Both the position numbers and the translations under genes were made by a program. Under the pieces are notes generated by a model that saw only the letters and a program-made list of their open reading frames with translations, had not been told where the DNA came from and ran no database searches. 64,000 nucleotides of DNA from Bacteroides acidifaciens. Lineage in GTDB: Bacteria > Bacteroidota > Bacteroidia > Bacteroidales > Bacteroidaceae. Location of the stretch: contig NZ_CAEUHO010000001.1 in assembly GCF_903181435.1 (NCBI RefSeq), forward strand, positions 248,001-312,000. The letters are read 5' to 3'. Below, piece by piece: positions 19,201 to 26,859 of the stretch (positions within the stretch are counted from its first letter, which is position 1; each line of letters starts with the position of its first letter).

Positions 19201-19723
19201 ATATAGCATTCAAGGTGGTTTCGACTGGTACGGCTTCGACTTCTCCATCTATCTTCAGGGGGTAGGGCATCAGGATTGGTATCCGGGTACGAATTCCGTA
19301 TTTTTCTGGGGACCGTATGCACGTCCGTATTCATCATTCATTCCCCGCGATTTCTTGAGTAATGTGTGGAGCCCGGAAAATCCGGATGCTTATTTCCCGC
19401 GTCCGATAGGTTATCTTGCTTTGGGCAACAACCGTTCCCTGGGAGTGGTGAACGACCGTTATTTGCAGAATCTGGCTTATTGCAGGGTGAAGAATATAAC
19501 AGTAGGCTATACGATTCCCGCCATATGGACAAAGAAAGTGAAGATAGAACGCCTGCATATCTATTTCAGTGGCGAGAACCTGTTTACCTTCTCTCCGCTA
19601 AAGAGCGATTACATTGACCCGGAACAAGCTTCGGCGGAAAACTCCATTAAATCTGCGAATGGTAACGCTAAACTGTATCCTTGGTCGAAAACCTATTCTT
19701 TCGGAGTGAACGTAACTTTTTAA
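16202..19723 (+). CDS. SusC-like TonB-dependent transporter with STN signalling domain
   Basis: 1173 residues. The signal peptide ends near SLGAQ (about 26). A Secretin/TonB short N-terminal (STN) domain is at about 35-100 (FKNEPLKAVLKEVERQTKYS). The carboxypeptidase-D-like regulatory domain is at about 115-195 (GKVVDVNGEPVIGASIQV). A TonB-box-like EEVVVVGYGTQKK follows, then the plug (about 215-330; RGVNSISGNASPLVLIDGI) and the beta-barrel to the C-terminal Phe. The STN domain marks it as a transducer that signals to the FecR protein at 13861. It would import an oligomeric nutrient together with the SusD partner 20 bases downstream. The substrate cannot be read from the sequence; the phosphodiesterase-like lipoprotein in the operon hints at a phosphate-ester-containing ligand. 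Confidence 0.95.
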   Translation: MNDRRNSFFRLFLLILLCMGVQSLGAQTVTKVFKNEPLKAVLKEVERQTKYSIIYKTDEVNENKRITASFQRATVNNVLAAVLDKDVEYKLQNRMIIITKKMVRNIAAASSQSLHRVMGKVVDVNGEPVIGASIQVVGQSMGTITNLDGEFTLSSVPVNAVVVVSYIGFEKKEIKVSELQKSSRVMLREDTATLEEVVVVGYGTQKKINLTGAVVVVDSKTMEDRPVPRASQMLQGTVPNMNVTFGSGYPGASATINIRGVNSISGNASPLVLIDGIEGDIDRLNPNDIASISVLKDASSAAIYGARASYGVILVTTKEGSARKTTVSYDGRYSWSNQTTSTDFETRGYYSAGINDLFYTNYNGKPYTNYTEEDYRQLWLRRNDKTENPERPWVVTDQRDGRDTYVYYGNFDWYNYLYRKNRPMWEHNISVSGGNDKLNYYLSGNTVDQTGIFRQNPDKYKVYNFRSKISAKITPRLTISNNTKYHYNSYSYPGLSGINNNFNTAVNHALASFVPVNPDGSAVYLTSLSNSAVLDGMGAILAYGKHKNEDQRYEFSTTFEASFNVMKNLNVRANYSYLHYNYQTMNRTVNVPYSKYPGEISYLATGNGVNQLKETQTNHWYQAFNVYGDYMLDIADHQFKIMAGYNYETKRLKDIKVSRQGLLSDDLNDLNLAVGDAMTMSGGQNEYALLGAFYRFNYSYKGGRYLFETSGRYDGSSRFRSGHRFGFFPSASVGWRISEEPFFGNLKKNIDNVKLRLSYGSLGNQQVGYYDYIQTIDTNGTMNYIFGDQKKGSYASVSDPNSADLTWETVSTWNVGLDLGFFNNRLNLTADAYIRDTKGMQTSGKKLPGAYGANEPKQNAANLRTKGWELMLTWNDAFKLANKPFRYNLSVGLADNTSEITKFDNPSKILSDYYVGQKLGDIWGYVVDGLFRTDEEAASYNVDQSAVNFVINTAQVNPGLHAGDMKFVDLDGDHKISSGSNTADDPGDRKIIGNSLPRYTYSIQGGFDWYGFDFSIYLQGVGHQDWYPGTNSVFFWGPYARPYSSFIPRDFLSNVWSPENPDAYFPRPIGYLALGNNRSLGVVNDRYLQNLAYCRVKNITVGYTIPAIWTKKVKIERLHIYFSGENLFTFSPLKSDYIDPEQASAENSIKSANGNAKLYPWSKTYSFGVNVTF

Positions 19724-19743
19724 ACTAAATAATATTCTGAATT

Positions 19744-21501
19744 ATGAAACCTGTTTATATAGTATCTTGGTTGCTCGCATTGGCGGTATTTTTCGTTTCT
19801 TGCGACGATTGGTTGGATAAGACGCCTAAAGACCGTCTCTATCCGGATGTATATTTCAAGACTGAGGATGAGTTGCGGTTGTTTACGAACCAGTTTTATA
19901 ATAACTTGATTCCGGCTGCCGCCGATATCTATTCCGAATCATCCGATTTAATTGTCAAGTCCGATTTGATGCTCGAAATGTCCGGGCAACGTATCATCCC
20001 CGACGAGGGAAACGGCTGGAATTTTACTGCACTTCGGGATATTAATTTTTATTTGCAGTATTCCCACAACTGCACGGATGTGAATGCCCGTAACCGCTAT
20101 GATGGTGTCGCCCGTTTTTTCAGAGCTTATTTCTATTTTGAGAAAGTGAAGAGGTATGGTGACATTCCCTGGTATGACAAAGCACTTGATTCGGACGACC
20201 CGGATTTATATAAAGCCCGGGATTCACGGGAATTCGTCATGCAGAAAATGTTGGCCGACTTGGATTTTGCGATTACCCATCTTCCGAAAACAAAAAATGC
20301 ATATATACTGACCCGGTGGACAGCCTTAGCACTGAAATCCCGTGTCTGTCTGTTCGAGGGGACTTTCCGTAAATATCATGGATTAGAGGATTATGAGAAA
20401 TATTTGGATGCTTGTGTCTCGGCATCCGAAACATTTATGAATGAAAGCGGATATACGCTCTATAAATCGGGCAGCACACCTTATAGGGATTTATTCGCTT
20501 CCATGAATCTGCAAGCGGATGAAATCATTTTCGGTCGCGACTATGAAGCCTCTCTTTCCGTGCTTCATAATGTGCAGAATTATGAGAATGCCACCACGAT
20601 GGGACGTCCGGGGTTAAATAAGAAGATTGTGAATTTTTATCTGATGGCGGACGGAAGCCGTTTCACGGATAAAGCCGGTTATGAAACAATGACTTTCGAC
20701 CAGGAATGTCAGAATCGGGACCCGCGCTTGGCACAAACTATCCGTACTCCCGGATATACGAGAATAGGAAGTACAAAGAAAGAGGCTCCGAACCTAGCCT
20801 ACACAATGACGGGATATCACTTGATAAAATATTCGATGACAGCTAATTATGATGAATATAATAAGTCATGCAATGATATTCCACTGTTCCGTACGGCAGA
20901 GGTATACTTAAATTTTGCAGAAGCAAAAGCCGAATTGGGAACTTTGAAGCAGGCGGATATTAATAAATCCATCAAGTTACTCAGAGACAGGGTAGGGATG
21001 GGGAATCTGGATATGGAACTGGCTAATTCAAAACCGGATTCGTACCTGATGAGTGCTGCCACAGGTTATCCGAATGTGAAAGGAGCCAATCAGGGGGTAA
21101 TTCTTGAAATTCGTCGTGAACGGACTATCGAACTGGCGATGGAAGGTTTCCGCTATTATGACATCATGCGCTGGAAAGAAGGAAAACTGTTCGAGAATGA
21201 CTTGCTGGGAATCTATATTCCCGGTCCGGGCACTTACGATTTGGACCAGGACGGTACGGATGATGTCTGTTTCTATGTTGGAACGAAACCTGCCGGAAAT
21301 GTACCTTTGTATTTGGAGATTGGCGAACAGATTCGCTTGTCGAACGGTGAGAGTGGTTATATCATTTGCCACAGTCTCATTACTAAAAAATGGAATGAAG
21401 ACAGAGATTATTTATATCCTGTTCCTATCAGCGAACGTACTTTGTCCAATGGTGTGGTAACACAGAATCCCGGTTGGAATGACGGATTGAACTTTAATTA
21501 A
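19744..21501 (+). CDS. SusD/RagB-family nutrient-binding lipoprotein
   Basis: 585 residues with the lipobox FFVSCDDWLDKTP. 'DKTPKDRLYPDVYFKTEDELRLFTNQFYN' is the usual SusD opening. Helical TPR-like elements follow (ARFFRAYFYFEKVKRYGDIPWYDKALDSD), and the C-terminal region (IRRERTIELAMEGFRYYDIMRWK) is a hallmark of RagB/SusD. It caps the SusC barrel and captures the substrate at the cell surface. It lies 20 bases after susC and 24 bases before the EEP lipoprotein gene, so the three form one transcription unit. Confidence 0.95.
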   Translation: MKPVYIVSWLLALAVFFVSCDDWLDKTPKDRLYPDVYFKTEDELRLFTNQFYNNLIPAAADIYSESSDLIVKSDLMLEMSGQRIIPDEGNGWNFTALRDINFYLQYSHNCTDVNARNRYDGVARFFRAYFYFEKVKRYGDIPWYDKALDSDDPDLYKARDSREFVMQKMLADLDFAITHLPKTKNAYILTRWTALALKSRVCLFEGTFRKYHGLEDYEKYLDACVSASETFMNESGYTLYKSGSTPYRDLFASMNLQADEIIFGRDYEASLSVLHNVQNYENATTMGRPGLNKKIVNFYLMADGSRFTDKAGYETMTFDQECQNRDPRLAQTIRTPGYTRIGSTKKEAPNLAYTMTGYHLIKYSMTANYDEYNKSCNDIPLFRTAEVYLNFAEAKAELGTLKQADINKSIKLLRDRVGMGNLDMELANSKPDSYLMSAATGYPNVKGANQGVILEIRRERTIELAMEGFRYYDIMRWKEGKLFENDLLGIYIPGPGTYDLDQDGTDDVCFYVGTKPAGNVPLYLEIGEQIRLSNGESGYIICHSLITKKWNEDRDYLYPVPISERTLSNGVVTQNPGWNDGLNFN

Positions 21502-21525
21502 TTAGATTCAGAAATATAAATTCTT

Positions 21526-23085
21526 ATGAAAAATATGATTTCTTATATATGTCTTCTGGCAGCAGTGTTTGCCAACTTGTCCTGTGCCGATGACATGGAC
21601 AACTCCAAGTTTGATAATATGATACCCTATGGTAAGCAGGAGGTTTCTTATACTTACCCGAAAGGAGAGGATAATCTCAGAGTACTGACTTTTAACATAA
21701 GGCATTGCGCCGGTAGCGATGATGTGATTAATTATGACAGAACTGCAGCTATTATCAATGGGATGGAGCCTGATATTGTTTGCTTGCAGGAAGTGGACTA
21801 TATGACTACCCGCAGCAATAAAGTCGACCAGTTGAAAACCTTGGCGGATAAAACAGGAATGAATCACTATTTCAGCAAGTCAATCACCTATCAGGGAGGT
21901 GAATACGGAAACGGTCTTTTATTTAAAGGAACACCGGTCAGTACGCGGACTTACCCGCTTCCCGGTGCCGAACTTCGTTCTGCTGCTATAGCCGAATTTG
22001 AGAACTATGTAGTCATCTCCACGCACCTGGCTCTGGAAGAAAATAACAGAATAGAGTCTGCGAAGTTATTGACACAGCTTGCCAAAGAATACAAAAAGGT
22101 AGTGTATATGGCAGGTGACTTTAATGAGGACTTGATGAACGGGGCATTCTTTACGGAGTTGAAAAAGGAATGGAATGTAGTTAGTTCTACGGAAAATACT
22201 TTCCCTACGGGGCAATCTACCAAGCGCATCGACTTTGTTGTGGCATTGAAGAGTCCTGCAACGAGTGTGGTGAAATCGAATGTCGTGTATAATCTGGACG
22301 GTGTTAACGTTTCGATGGCTTCCGACCATTATCCTCTTTATTGCGATTTCCGCAAGGTGACGGCACTCGAAGAATTTCCGAAAGCCGCGGGAGATTTGCG
22401 CATAGCTAATTACTTCACGAAAAACTGTGCCGGTACGGACGGAATTATTGACTATGACCGCATCGCTGCTGTTATAAATAAAATGAATTCCGATATTATC
22501 TGCTTGCAGGGACTGGATAAGGAGACGGAGCGCTCAAGCGGCATAGACCAGTTGAATACATTGGCGCAAAAGAGTAATATGCATGATTATTTTGCTAAAG
22601 CGATTGATTACAAGGGCGGGGAGTTTGGCGTAGGTATATTGACGAAAGACGAACCAATCAGTGTGGACAGGTATCAGATGCCGGGAAAGAGTGAGATGCG
22701 TGCGGCAATGGTAGTGGAATATGAGAAATTTGTGGTGGCCAGTACGAATTTTGATACGGATATGGCTAAACGTATCGAGGCGCTTCAGACATTGCATACG
22801 AAGTTGTCCGCTTATAACAAGCCGGCATTCTTGGCTGGCTATTTCAATGAAGGTAATTTGGAAAGCGACTTCTTCAAGAAAGTAAAGGAAGACTGGAATC
22901 TTCTTAGTGCGGACAAGTCGACTGAAAACGGTGGAAAACAGCGTCGTCTGGACTTTATTGTATCTTTGAAAGACCATGACGTTACTGTGACGCAAGCCGA
23001 CGTGATGGAATATCTGACCGGAGCTGATGTTGCGACCGCTTCTTCACACTATCCTCTCTTCTGTGACTTCACAGGGTTGAAATAA
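21526..23085 (+). CDS. Tandem endonuclease/exonuclease/phosphatase lipoprotein; second domain degenerate
   Basis: 519 residues with the lipobox ANLSCADDMD. Two homologous EEP domains are arranged head to tail, at about 51-276 and 291-516. Domain 1 keeps the metal-phosphoesterase residues Asn57, Glu89, His167, Asp198, Asn200, Asp236, Asp267 and His268 (LTFNIRH, CLQEVD, STHLAL, AGDFNED, RIDFVV, SDHYPL). At the aligned places domain 2 has Phe297, Gly329, Asn408, Tyr439 and Ser507, and keeps only Asn441, Asp476 and His508, so it is probably not catalytic. EEP enzymes cleave phosphodiesters or phosphomonoesters (nucleic acids, sphingomyelin, inositol phosphates). As the last gene of a SusCD operon it is probably a surface enzyme acting on the imported substrate. 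The dead copy may bind substrate. Confidence 0.85.
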   Translation: MKNMISYICLLAAVFANLSCADDMDNSKFDNMIPYGKQEVSYTYPKGEDNLRVLTFNIRHCAGSDDVINYDRTAAIINGMEPDIVCLQEVDYMTTRSNKVDQLKTLADKTGMNHYFSKSITYQGGEYGNGLLFKGTPVSTRTYPLPGAELRSAAIAEFENYVVISTHLALEENNRIESAKLLTQLAKEYKKVVYMAGDFNEDLMNGAFFTELKKEWNVVSSTENTFPTGQSTKRIDFVVALKSPATSVVKSNVVYNLDGVNVSMASDHYPLYCDFRKVTALEEFPKAAGDLRIANYFTKNCAGTDGIIDYDRIAAVINKMNSDIICLQGLDKETERSSGIDQLNTLAQKSNMHDYFAKAIDYKGGEFGVGILTKDEPISVDRYQMPGKSEMRAAMVVEYEKFVVASTNFDTDMAKRIEALQTLHTKLSAYNKPAFLAGYFNEGNLESDFFKKVKEDWNLLSADKSTENGGKQRRLDFIVSLKDHDVTVTQADVMEYLTGADVATASSHYPLFCDFTGLK

Positions 23086-23136
23086 AATGATTAGGTGCGG
23101 AATGCTATATGGATACTAATTGACTAAAATGTAATA

Positions 23137-23176
23137 ATCCCGTTTTTTCACTCCAGATAGAATGAAGAAACGGGAT
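23137..23176 (+). terminator. Terminator of the SusCD-EEP operon
   Basis: The 13-bp stem atcccgttttttc / gaagaaacgggat (one G-T pair) lies 51 bases after the EEP stop and is followed by GTTATTTT. Confidence 0.75.
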
Positions 23177-23267
23177 GTTATTTTGCTCGTATCCTCATTA
23201 TGAGTGCTTTACTTTGGTAGGAGTAACATATTCTGCAGAATATTGTTCTTTTAGACAAATATTCGTG

Positions 23268-23275
23268 TAACTTTG
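23268..23275 (+). promoter_or_regulatory. -7 promoter element of topB
   Basis: TAACTTTG has an upstream TTG 22 bases away (23243-23245). It overlaps an in-frame ATG at 23273, which is therefore unlikely to be the start; the ATG at 23309 follows an AGGAG site. Confidence 0.55.
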
Positions 23276-23308
23276 CACACCGATAGTATAAAAACAAGAG
23301 GAGAAAGA

Positions 23309-25480
23309 ATGATAGTTTGCATAGCCGAAAAACCATCTGTAGCACGTGATATAGCCGAAGTACTCGGTGCTCATACAAGAAAAGAAGGATATATAGAAGG
23401 AAACGGATACCAGGTGACCTGGACATTCGGGCATCTATGTACTTTGAAAGAGCCCCATGAATACACGCCTAATTGGAAATCGTGGAGTTTGGGCAGCTTA
23501 CCGATGATTCCCCCGCGTTTCGGTATCAAGCTGATTGGGCATGACCCAGGTATTGAGAAACAGTTTCATATTATCGAGCAGTTGATGCAGAATGCGGATG
23601 AGATTATCAATTGCGGTGATGCCGGTCAGGAAGGAGAATTGATTCAGCGTTGGGTGATGCAGAAGGCTGGAGCACGCTGTCCGGTGAAGCGACTGTGGAT
23701 TTCTTCTTTGACGGAAGAAGCTATTCGTGAAGGTTTTTCCAAGTTGAAAGACCAGTCTGATTTTCAGTCGTTGTATGAGGCGGGACTTTCTCGTGCAATA
23801 GGTGACTGGTTGTTGGGAATGAACGCTACCCGTCTTTATACGATTAAGTATGGTCAAAACAAGCAGGTGCTCTCTATTGGTCGTGTGCAAACGCCTACTT
23901 TGGCATTGATTGTCAACCGTCAGTTGGAAATCGCCAATTTCCAACCCAAGCAATATTGGGAGTTGAAGACAAACTATCGCGACACTACCTTCTCTGCCCT
24001 CATCCGTAAGAGTGATGAAGAGATAGCTGCGGAAGAAGAGAAGAACGGTGGAAAGAAGAAAATAGATAACCCGGGCATCGACCCCATTGCCAATCGTGAA
24101 GAAGGGGAAGCTTTGGTAGAACGTATCAAAGACCTGCCATTTGTAGTAACCAGTGTCGGCAAGAAAGACGGAAAGGAATACGCCCCGCGTCTGTTCGACT
24201 TGACTTCTCTTCAGGTGGAGTGCAACAAGAAATTCGCCTATTCCGCCGATGAGACGCTGAAACTTATCCAGTCTCTTTACGAAAAGAAAGTGGCTACCTA
24301 TCCGCGTGTCGATACCACTTTCCTGAGCGACGATATTTATCCGAAATGCCCCGGCATTCTGAAAGGACTTCGTGATTACGAAGTGTTGACTGCCCCGCTG
24401 AACGGTTCTACACTGCCTAAATCGAAAAAAGTATTTGATAATTCAAAAGTGACGGATCACCACGCCATCATCCCTACCGGAGTGTACGCTCAAAACCTGA
24501 CCGATATGGAACGTCGTGTCTACGACCTGATAGCTCGCCGTTTTATAGCTGTGTTCTATCCTGATTGTAAGATTTCTACCACCACCGTGATGGGAGAAGT
24601 AGACAAAATAGAATTTAAAGTAACCGGTAAACAAATCTTGGAACCGGGTTGGCGTGTCGTATTCGCCAAAGACGTGAAGGACTCCACCGAAGAGAAAGAG
24701 GATGAGGATGAAAATGTTCTTCCTGCCTTTGTGAAAGGGGAGAGCGGTCCTCACATCCCTGACTTGAACGAGAAATGGACGCAGCCGCCAAGACCTTTCA
24801 CGGAAGCGACTTTGCTCCGTGCAATGGAAACCGCCGGAAAACTGGTGGATAATGACGAACTTCGTGATGCCTTGAAAGAGAACGGTATCGGGCGACCGTC
24901 TACCCGTGCTGCTATTATAGAAACCTTGTTCAAACGAAATTATATCCGCAAAGAGAGAAAGAACCTGATTGCCACCCCGACAGGAGTGGAACTGGTACAA
25001 ATTATCCACGAAGAACTCTTGAAATCTGCCGAACTGACAGGTATTTGGGAAAAGAAGCTCCGCGAAATAGAAAAGAAAACCTATGATGCCCGCCAGTTCC
25101 TGGAAGAGCTGAAGCAAATGGTTTCGGAAGTTGTGATGAGTGTACTGTCTGATAATACGAATCGTCGTATTACTATTCAAGACGCAGTAGCTGCCCAGGC
25201 TGAAGAGAAAGCAAAGAAAGAACCGAAGAAACGTGAACGGAAACCAAGTGCTCCAAAAGAAAAGAAACCGAAGTCCGAAACAAAGGTGACAGAAAGTACA
25301 AAAGTTGAAACACCGCCGGCTACTGTATCTGCTTCGATAGCCTCTTCGGTTGATAATCCGGATGCATTAGTAGGACAACCTTGCCCGCTTTGCGGCAAAG
25401 GAACAATCATAAAAGGCAAGACAGCCTACGGGTGTTCGGAATGGAGGAACGGATGTGCATACCGGAAGAATTTTGAATAA
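23309..25480 (+). CDS. topB: DNA topoisomerase III (type IA)
   Basis: 723 residues from the ATG at 23309, which has the ribosome-binding site gaggag just upstream. The Toprim domain opens with MIVCIAEKPSVARDIAEVLGA (catalytic Glu) and includes 'NCGDAGQEGELIQRW', the DxD-like acidic motif region. The active-site tyrosine lies in 'VATYPRVDTTFLSDDIY'. 'GIGRPSTRAAIIETLFKRNYI' is a strong type IA motif. The C-terminus has a Lys-rich linker (about 620-665) and one four-cysteine zinc finger (CPLCGKG...GCSEWRNGC). It relaxes or decatenates single-stranded regions during replication and recombination. Bacteroides genomes often carry several topB copies, many on conjugative elements; nothing nearby suggests that this one is mobile. 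Confidence 0.93.
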   Translation: MIVCIAEKPSVARDIAEVLGAHTRKEGYIEGNGYQVTWTFGHLCTLKEPHEYTPNWKSWSLGSLPMIPPRFGIKLIGHDPGIEKQFHIIEQLMQNADEIINCGDAGQEGELIQRWVMQKAGARCPVKRLWISSLTEEAIREGFSKLKDQSDFQSLYEAGLSRAIGDWLLGMNATRLYTIKYGQNKQVLSIGRVQTPTLALIVNRQLEIANFQPKQYWELKTNYRDTTFSALIRKSDEEIAAEEEKNGGKKKIDNPGIDPIANREEGEALVERIKDLPFVVTSVGKKDGKEYAPRLFDLTSLQVECNKKFAYSADETLKLIQSLYEKKVATYPRVDTTFLSDDIYPKCPGILKGLRDYEVLTAPLNGSTLPKSKKVFDNSKVTDHHAIIPTGVYAQNLTDMERRVYDLIARRFIAVFYPDCKISTTTVMGEVDKIEFKVTGKQILEPGWRVVFAKDVKDSTEEKEDEDENVLPAFVKGESGPHIPDLNEKWTQPPRPFTEATLLRAMETAGKLVDNDELRDALKENGIGRPSTRAAIIETLFKRNYIRKERKNLIATPTGVELVQIIHEELLKSAELTGIWEKKLREIEKKTYDARQFLEELKQMVSEVVMSVLSDNTNRRITIQDAVAAQAEEKAKKEPKKRERKPSAPKEKKPKSETKVTESTKVETPPATVSASIASSVDNPDALVGQPCPLCGKGTIIKGKTAYGCSEWRNGCAYRKNFE

Positions 25481-25540
25481 AATTCGGTTGCTCCTTTTTC
25501 TGCCAATTTTATCCATATACTTAGATATCAGTTCTTTATA

Positions 25541-25659
25541 GTTTCCTGTAGTTTCCATTATAGGAAACGCTCGTTTCTCTACGAGGGAACGCCCATTTCC
25601 CTACGGGGATACAGTCGTTTCTCTACGAGGATACTGGCGTTTCCTTATGGGAAACGGAC
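25541..25659. repeat. Tandem 22-nt repeat array, about five units
   Basis: Units at 25563-25584, 25585-25606, 25607-25628 and 25629-25650 align without gaps. A degenerate unit precedes them at 25541-25562, and a 9-base remnant follows at 25651-25659. A rough consensus is GGAAACGCTCGTTTCTCTAC plus two more bases. Each unit contains a short GAAAC / GTTTC inverted repeat, so the RNA could form a series of hairpins. The array lies between the convergent topB and outer-membrane-protein genes and may serve as their terminator or as an intergenic minisatellite. Confidence 0.85.
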
Positions 25660-25689
25660 ATTATCATCAAGGCTCTTGAAATTAACTCC

Positions 25690-26610
25690 TTATCTCGGGC
25701 GTATTGGCAAAAAAGAACGAGGTGGAGCAATGGTAGGGCCACCGCTGTAATCACCACTACCGTGTTTGTCAAATATGACATTGCGTAGTACTTCGTACAG
25801 AACTCCGCCTACATCCAGACCAAGTTTGAAATTATTCTTGAAGCGATAGGTGGGAATAACAACAGGAACTGTCTCCCAACGTCCTCTCATAGCATCGTAA
25901 TAACGTTGTACTCCCATCTCCATATTGAAGCGGTCGGACATATCGATGGACATGGTAGCTCCATAACTGTGAGTACTCATTCCGTAAGGATTGCCGATGT
26001 CATATGAGCCAAATACCTTGAAAGCAACACGGTCGGAAGCGTGATAGAGCAGAGCGCCCGAAGTGCTGAATGCCTGTCGGGTGAAATGCATCATGTTTAT
26101 TTTCATTGCATTAGCCTGAAGCTGTAATTCAAACCTGTCATTGAAGATGTGCTGATAACCCAACGAAGCATTGTTGAAAAGTCCGATGCCCGGCACACTC
26201 GTTTGCTTGCCCGAGCCGAATACTGCTCCGTGAGGAAATTGCATTAATATGCCGCTTGTATTGTAATCACCTTTGAAGAGTGGAGAAGGATTTATCTGAT
26301 AAGGCAGATAGATTTCTCCTTTATGTGAAAAATCGGGTGGAAAGTAAAACAGCTGTTTGGACAAATTCGGAGAAGAAGTGTCCTTGAACTTTGAAGGCGG
26401 GAACAAATCAGGCGTGGCATATTGAAACAAATCAGGTGTAGCATGTTGAAACAATGTACCTTCCGGTTGTTTTAGCAAATCATTACGAATAATGCGGGTA
26501 CTGTCAATCCCTTCCTGTGCAGAGAGCAACTGCGGAATGGAAGACAGCAGAAGGAGCAAACCCAGGAAAATTGGAAACCGTGAAATGCTAATCTTTTGTT
26601 TCATACGCAT
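25690..26610 (-). CDS. Exported outer-membrane-type protein, unknown function
   Basis: 306 residues with a clear signal peptide (LGLLLLLSSIPQLLSAQE, cleavage near residue 31). I recognise no family. The mature N-terminal part carries a perfect-register duplication of eight residues, FQHATPDL (54-61) and FQYATPDL (62-69), and is Pro-rich. The C-terminal 170 residues are rich in alternating hydrophobic strands (LGYQHIFNDRFELQLQANAM, VAFKVFGSYDIG, YGATMSIDMSDRFNMEMGV), like a small beta-barrel or barrel-associated protein. The ATG at 26610 follows an AGGAGAGG site; a second ATG lies two codons on. It stands alone. Confidence 0.6.
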   Translation of the reverse strand: MRMKQKISISRFPIFLGLLLLLSSIPQLLSAQEGIDSTRIIRNDLLKQPEGTLFQHATPDLFQYATPDLFPPSKFKDTSSPNLSKQLFYFPPDFSHKGEIYLPYQINPSPLFKGDYNTSGILMQFPHGAVFGSGKQTSVPGIGLFNNASLGYQHIFNDRFELQLQANAMKINMMHFTRQAFSTSGALLYHASDRVAFKVFGSYDIGNPYGMSTHSYGATMSIDMSDRFNMEMGVQRYYDAMRGRWETVPVVIPTYRFKNNFKLGLDVGGVLYEVLRNVIFDKHGSGDYSGGPTIAPPRSFLPIRPR

Positions 26611-26859
26611 TTGTCCTCTCCTTATAGTTTAGTAAATTCTTCTACCCACAAAAATAACGAAAGGAGAGTGGAATAACAAATAGTAAACAGCATTTCCTTC
26701 CAACGACAAGTTTTTTTAACTTGATGAACCTTGGAATAACCAAAGAAGTCCTCGGATAAATCCTTTATTTTCATTAAATTCGTCTTTCTTTCAAGCAATA
26801 TTCACCAGGCTGTTGTTATTTATAGATAAGAGTATCAATTATTTAAACCAAAAAGAAAA

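Noticed and set aside
23309..25480. topB as a sign of a conjugative element
   Set aside because: Conjugative elements in Bacteroides often carry topB, but no tra, mob or integrase genes are nearby and the flanking genes are ordinary chromosomal ones.
25541..25659. Possible CRISPR array
   Set aside because: The units are directly adjacent with no spacers and only 22 bases long; no cas genes lie nearby.
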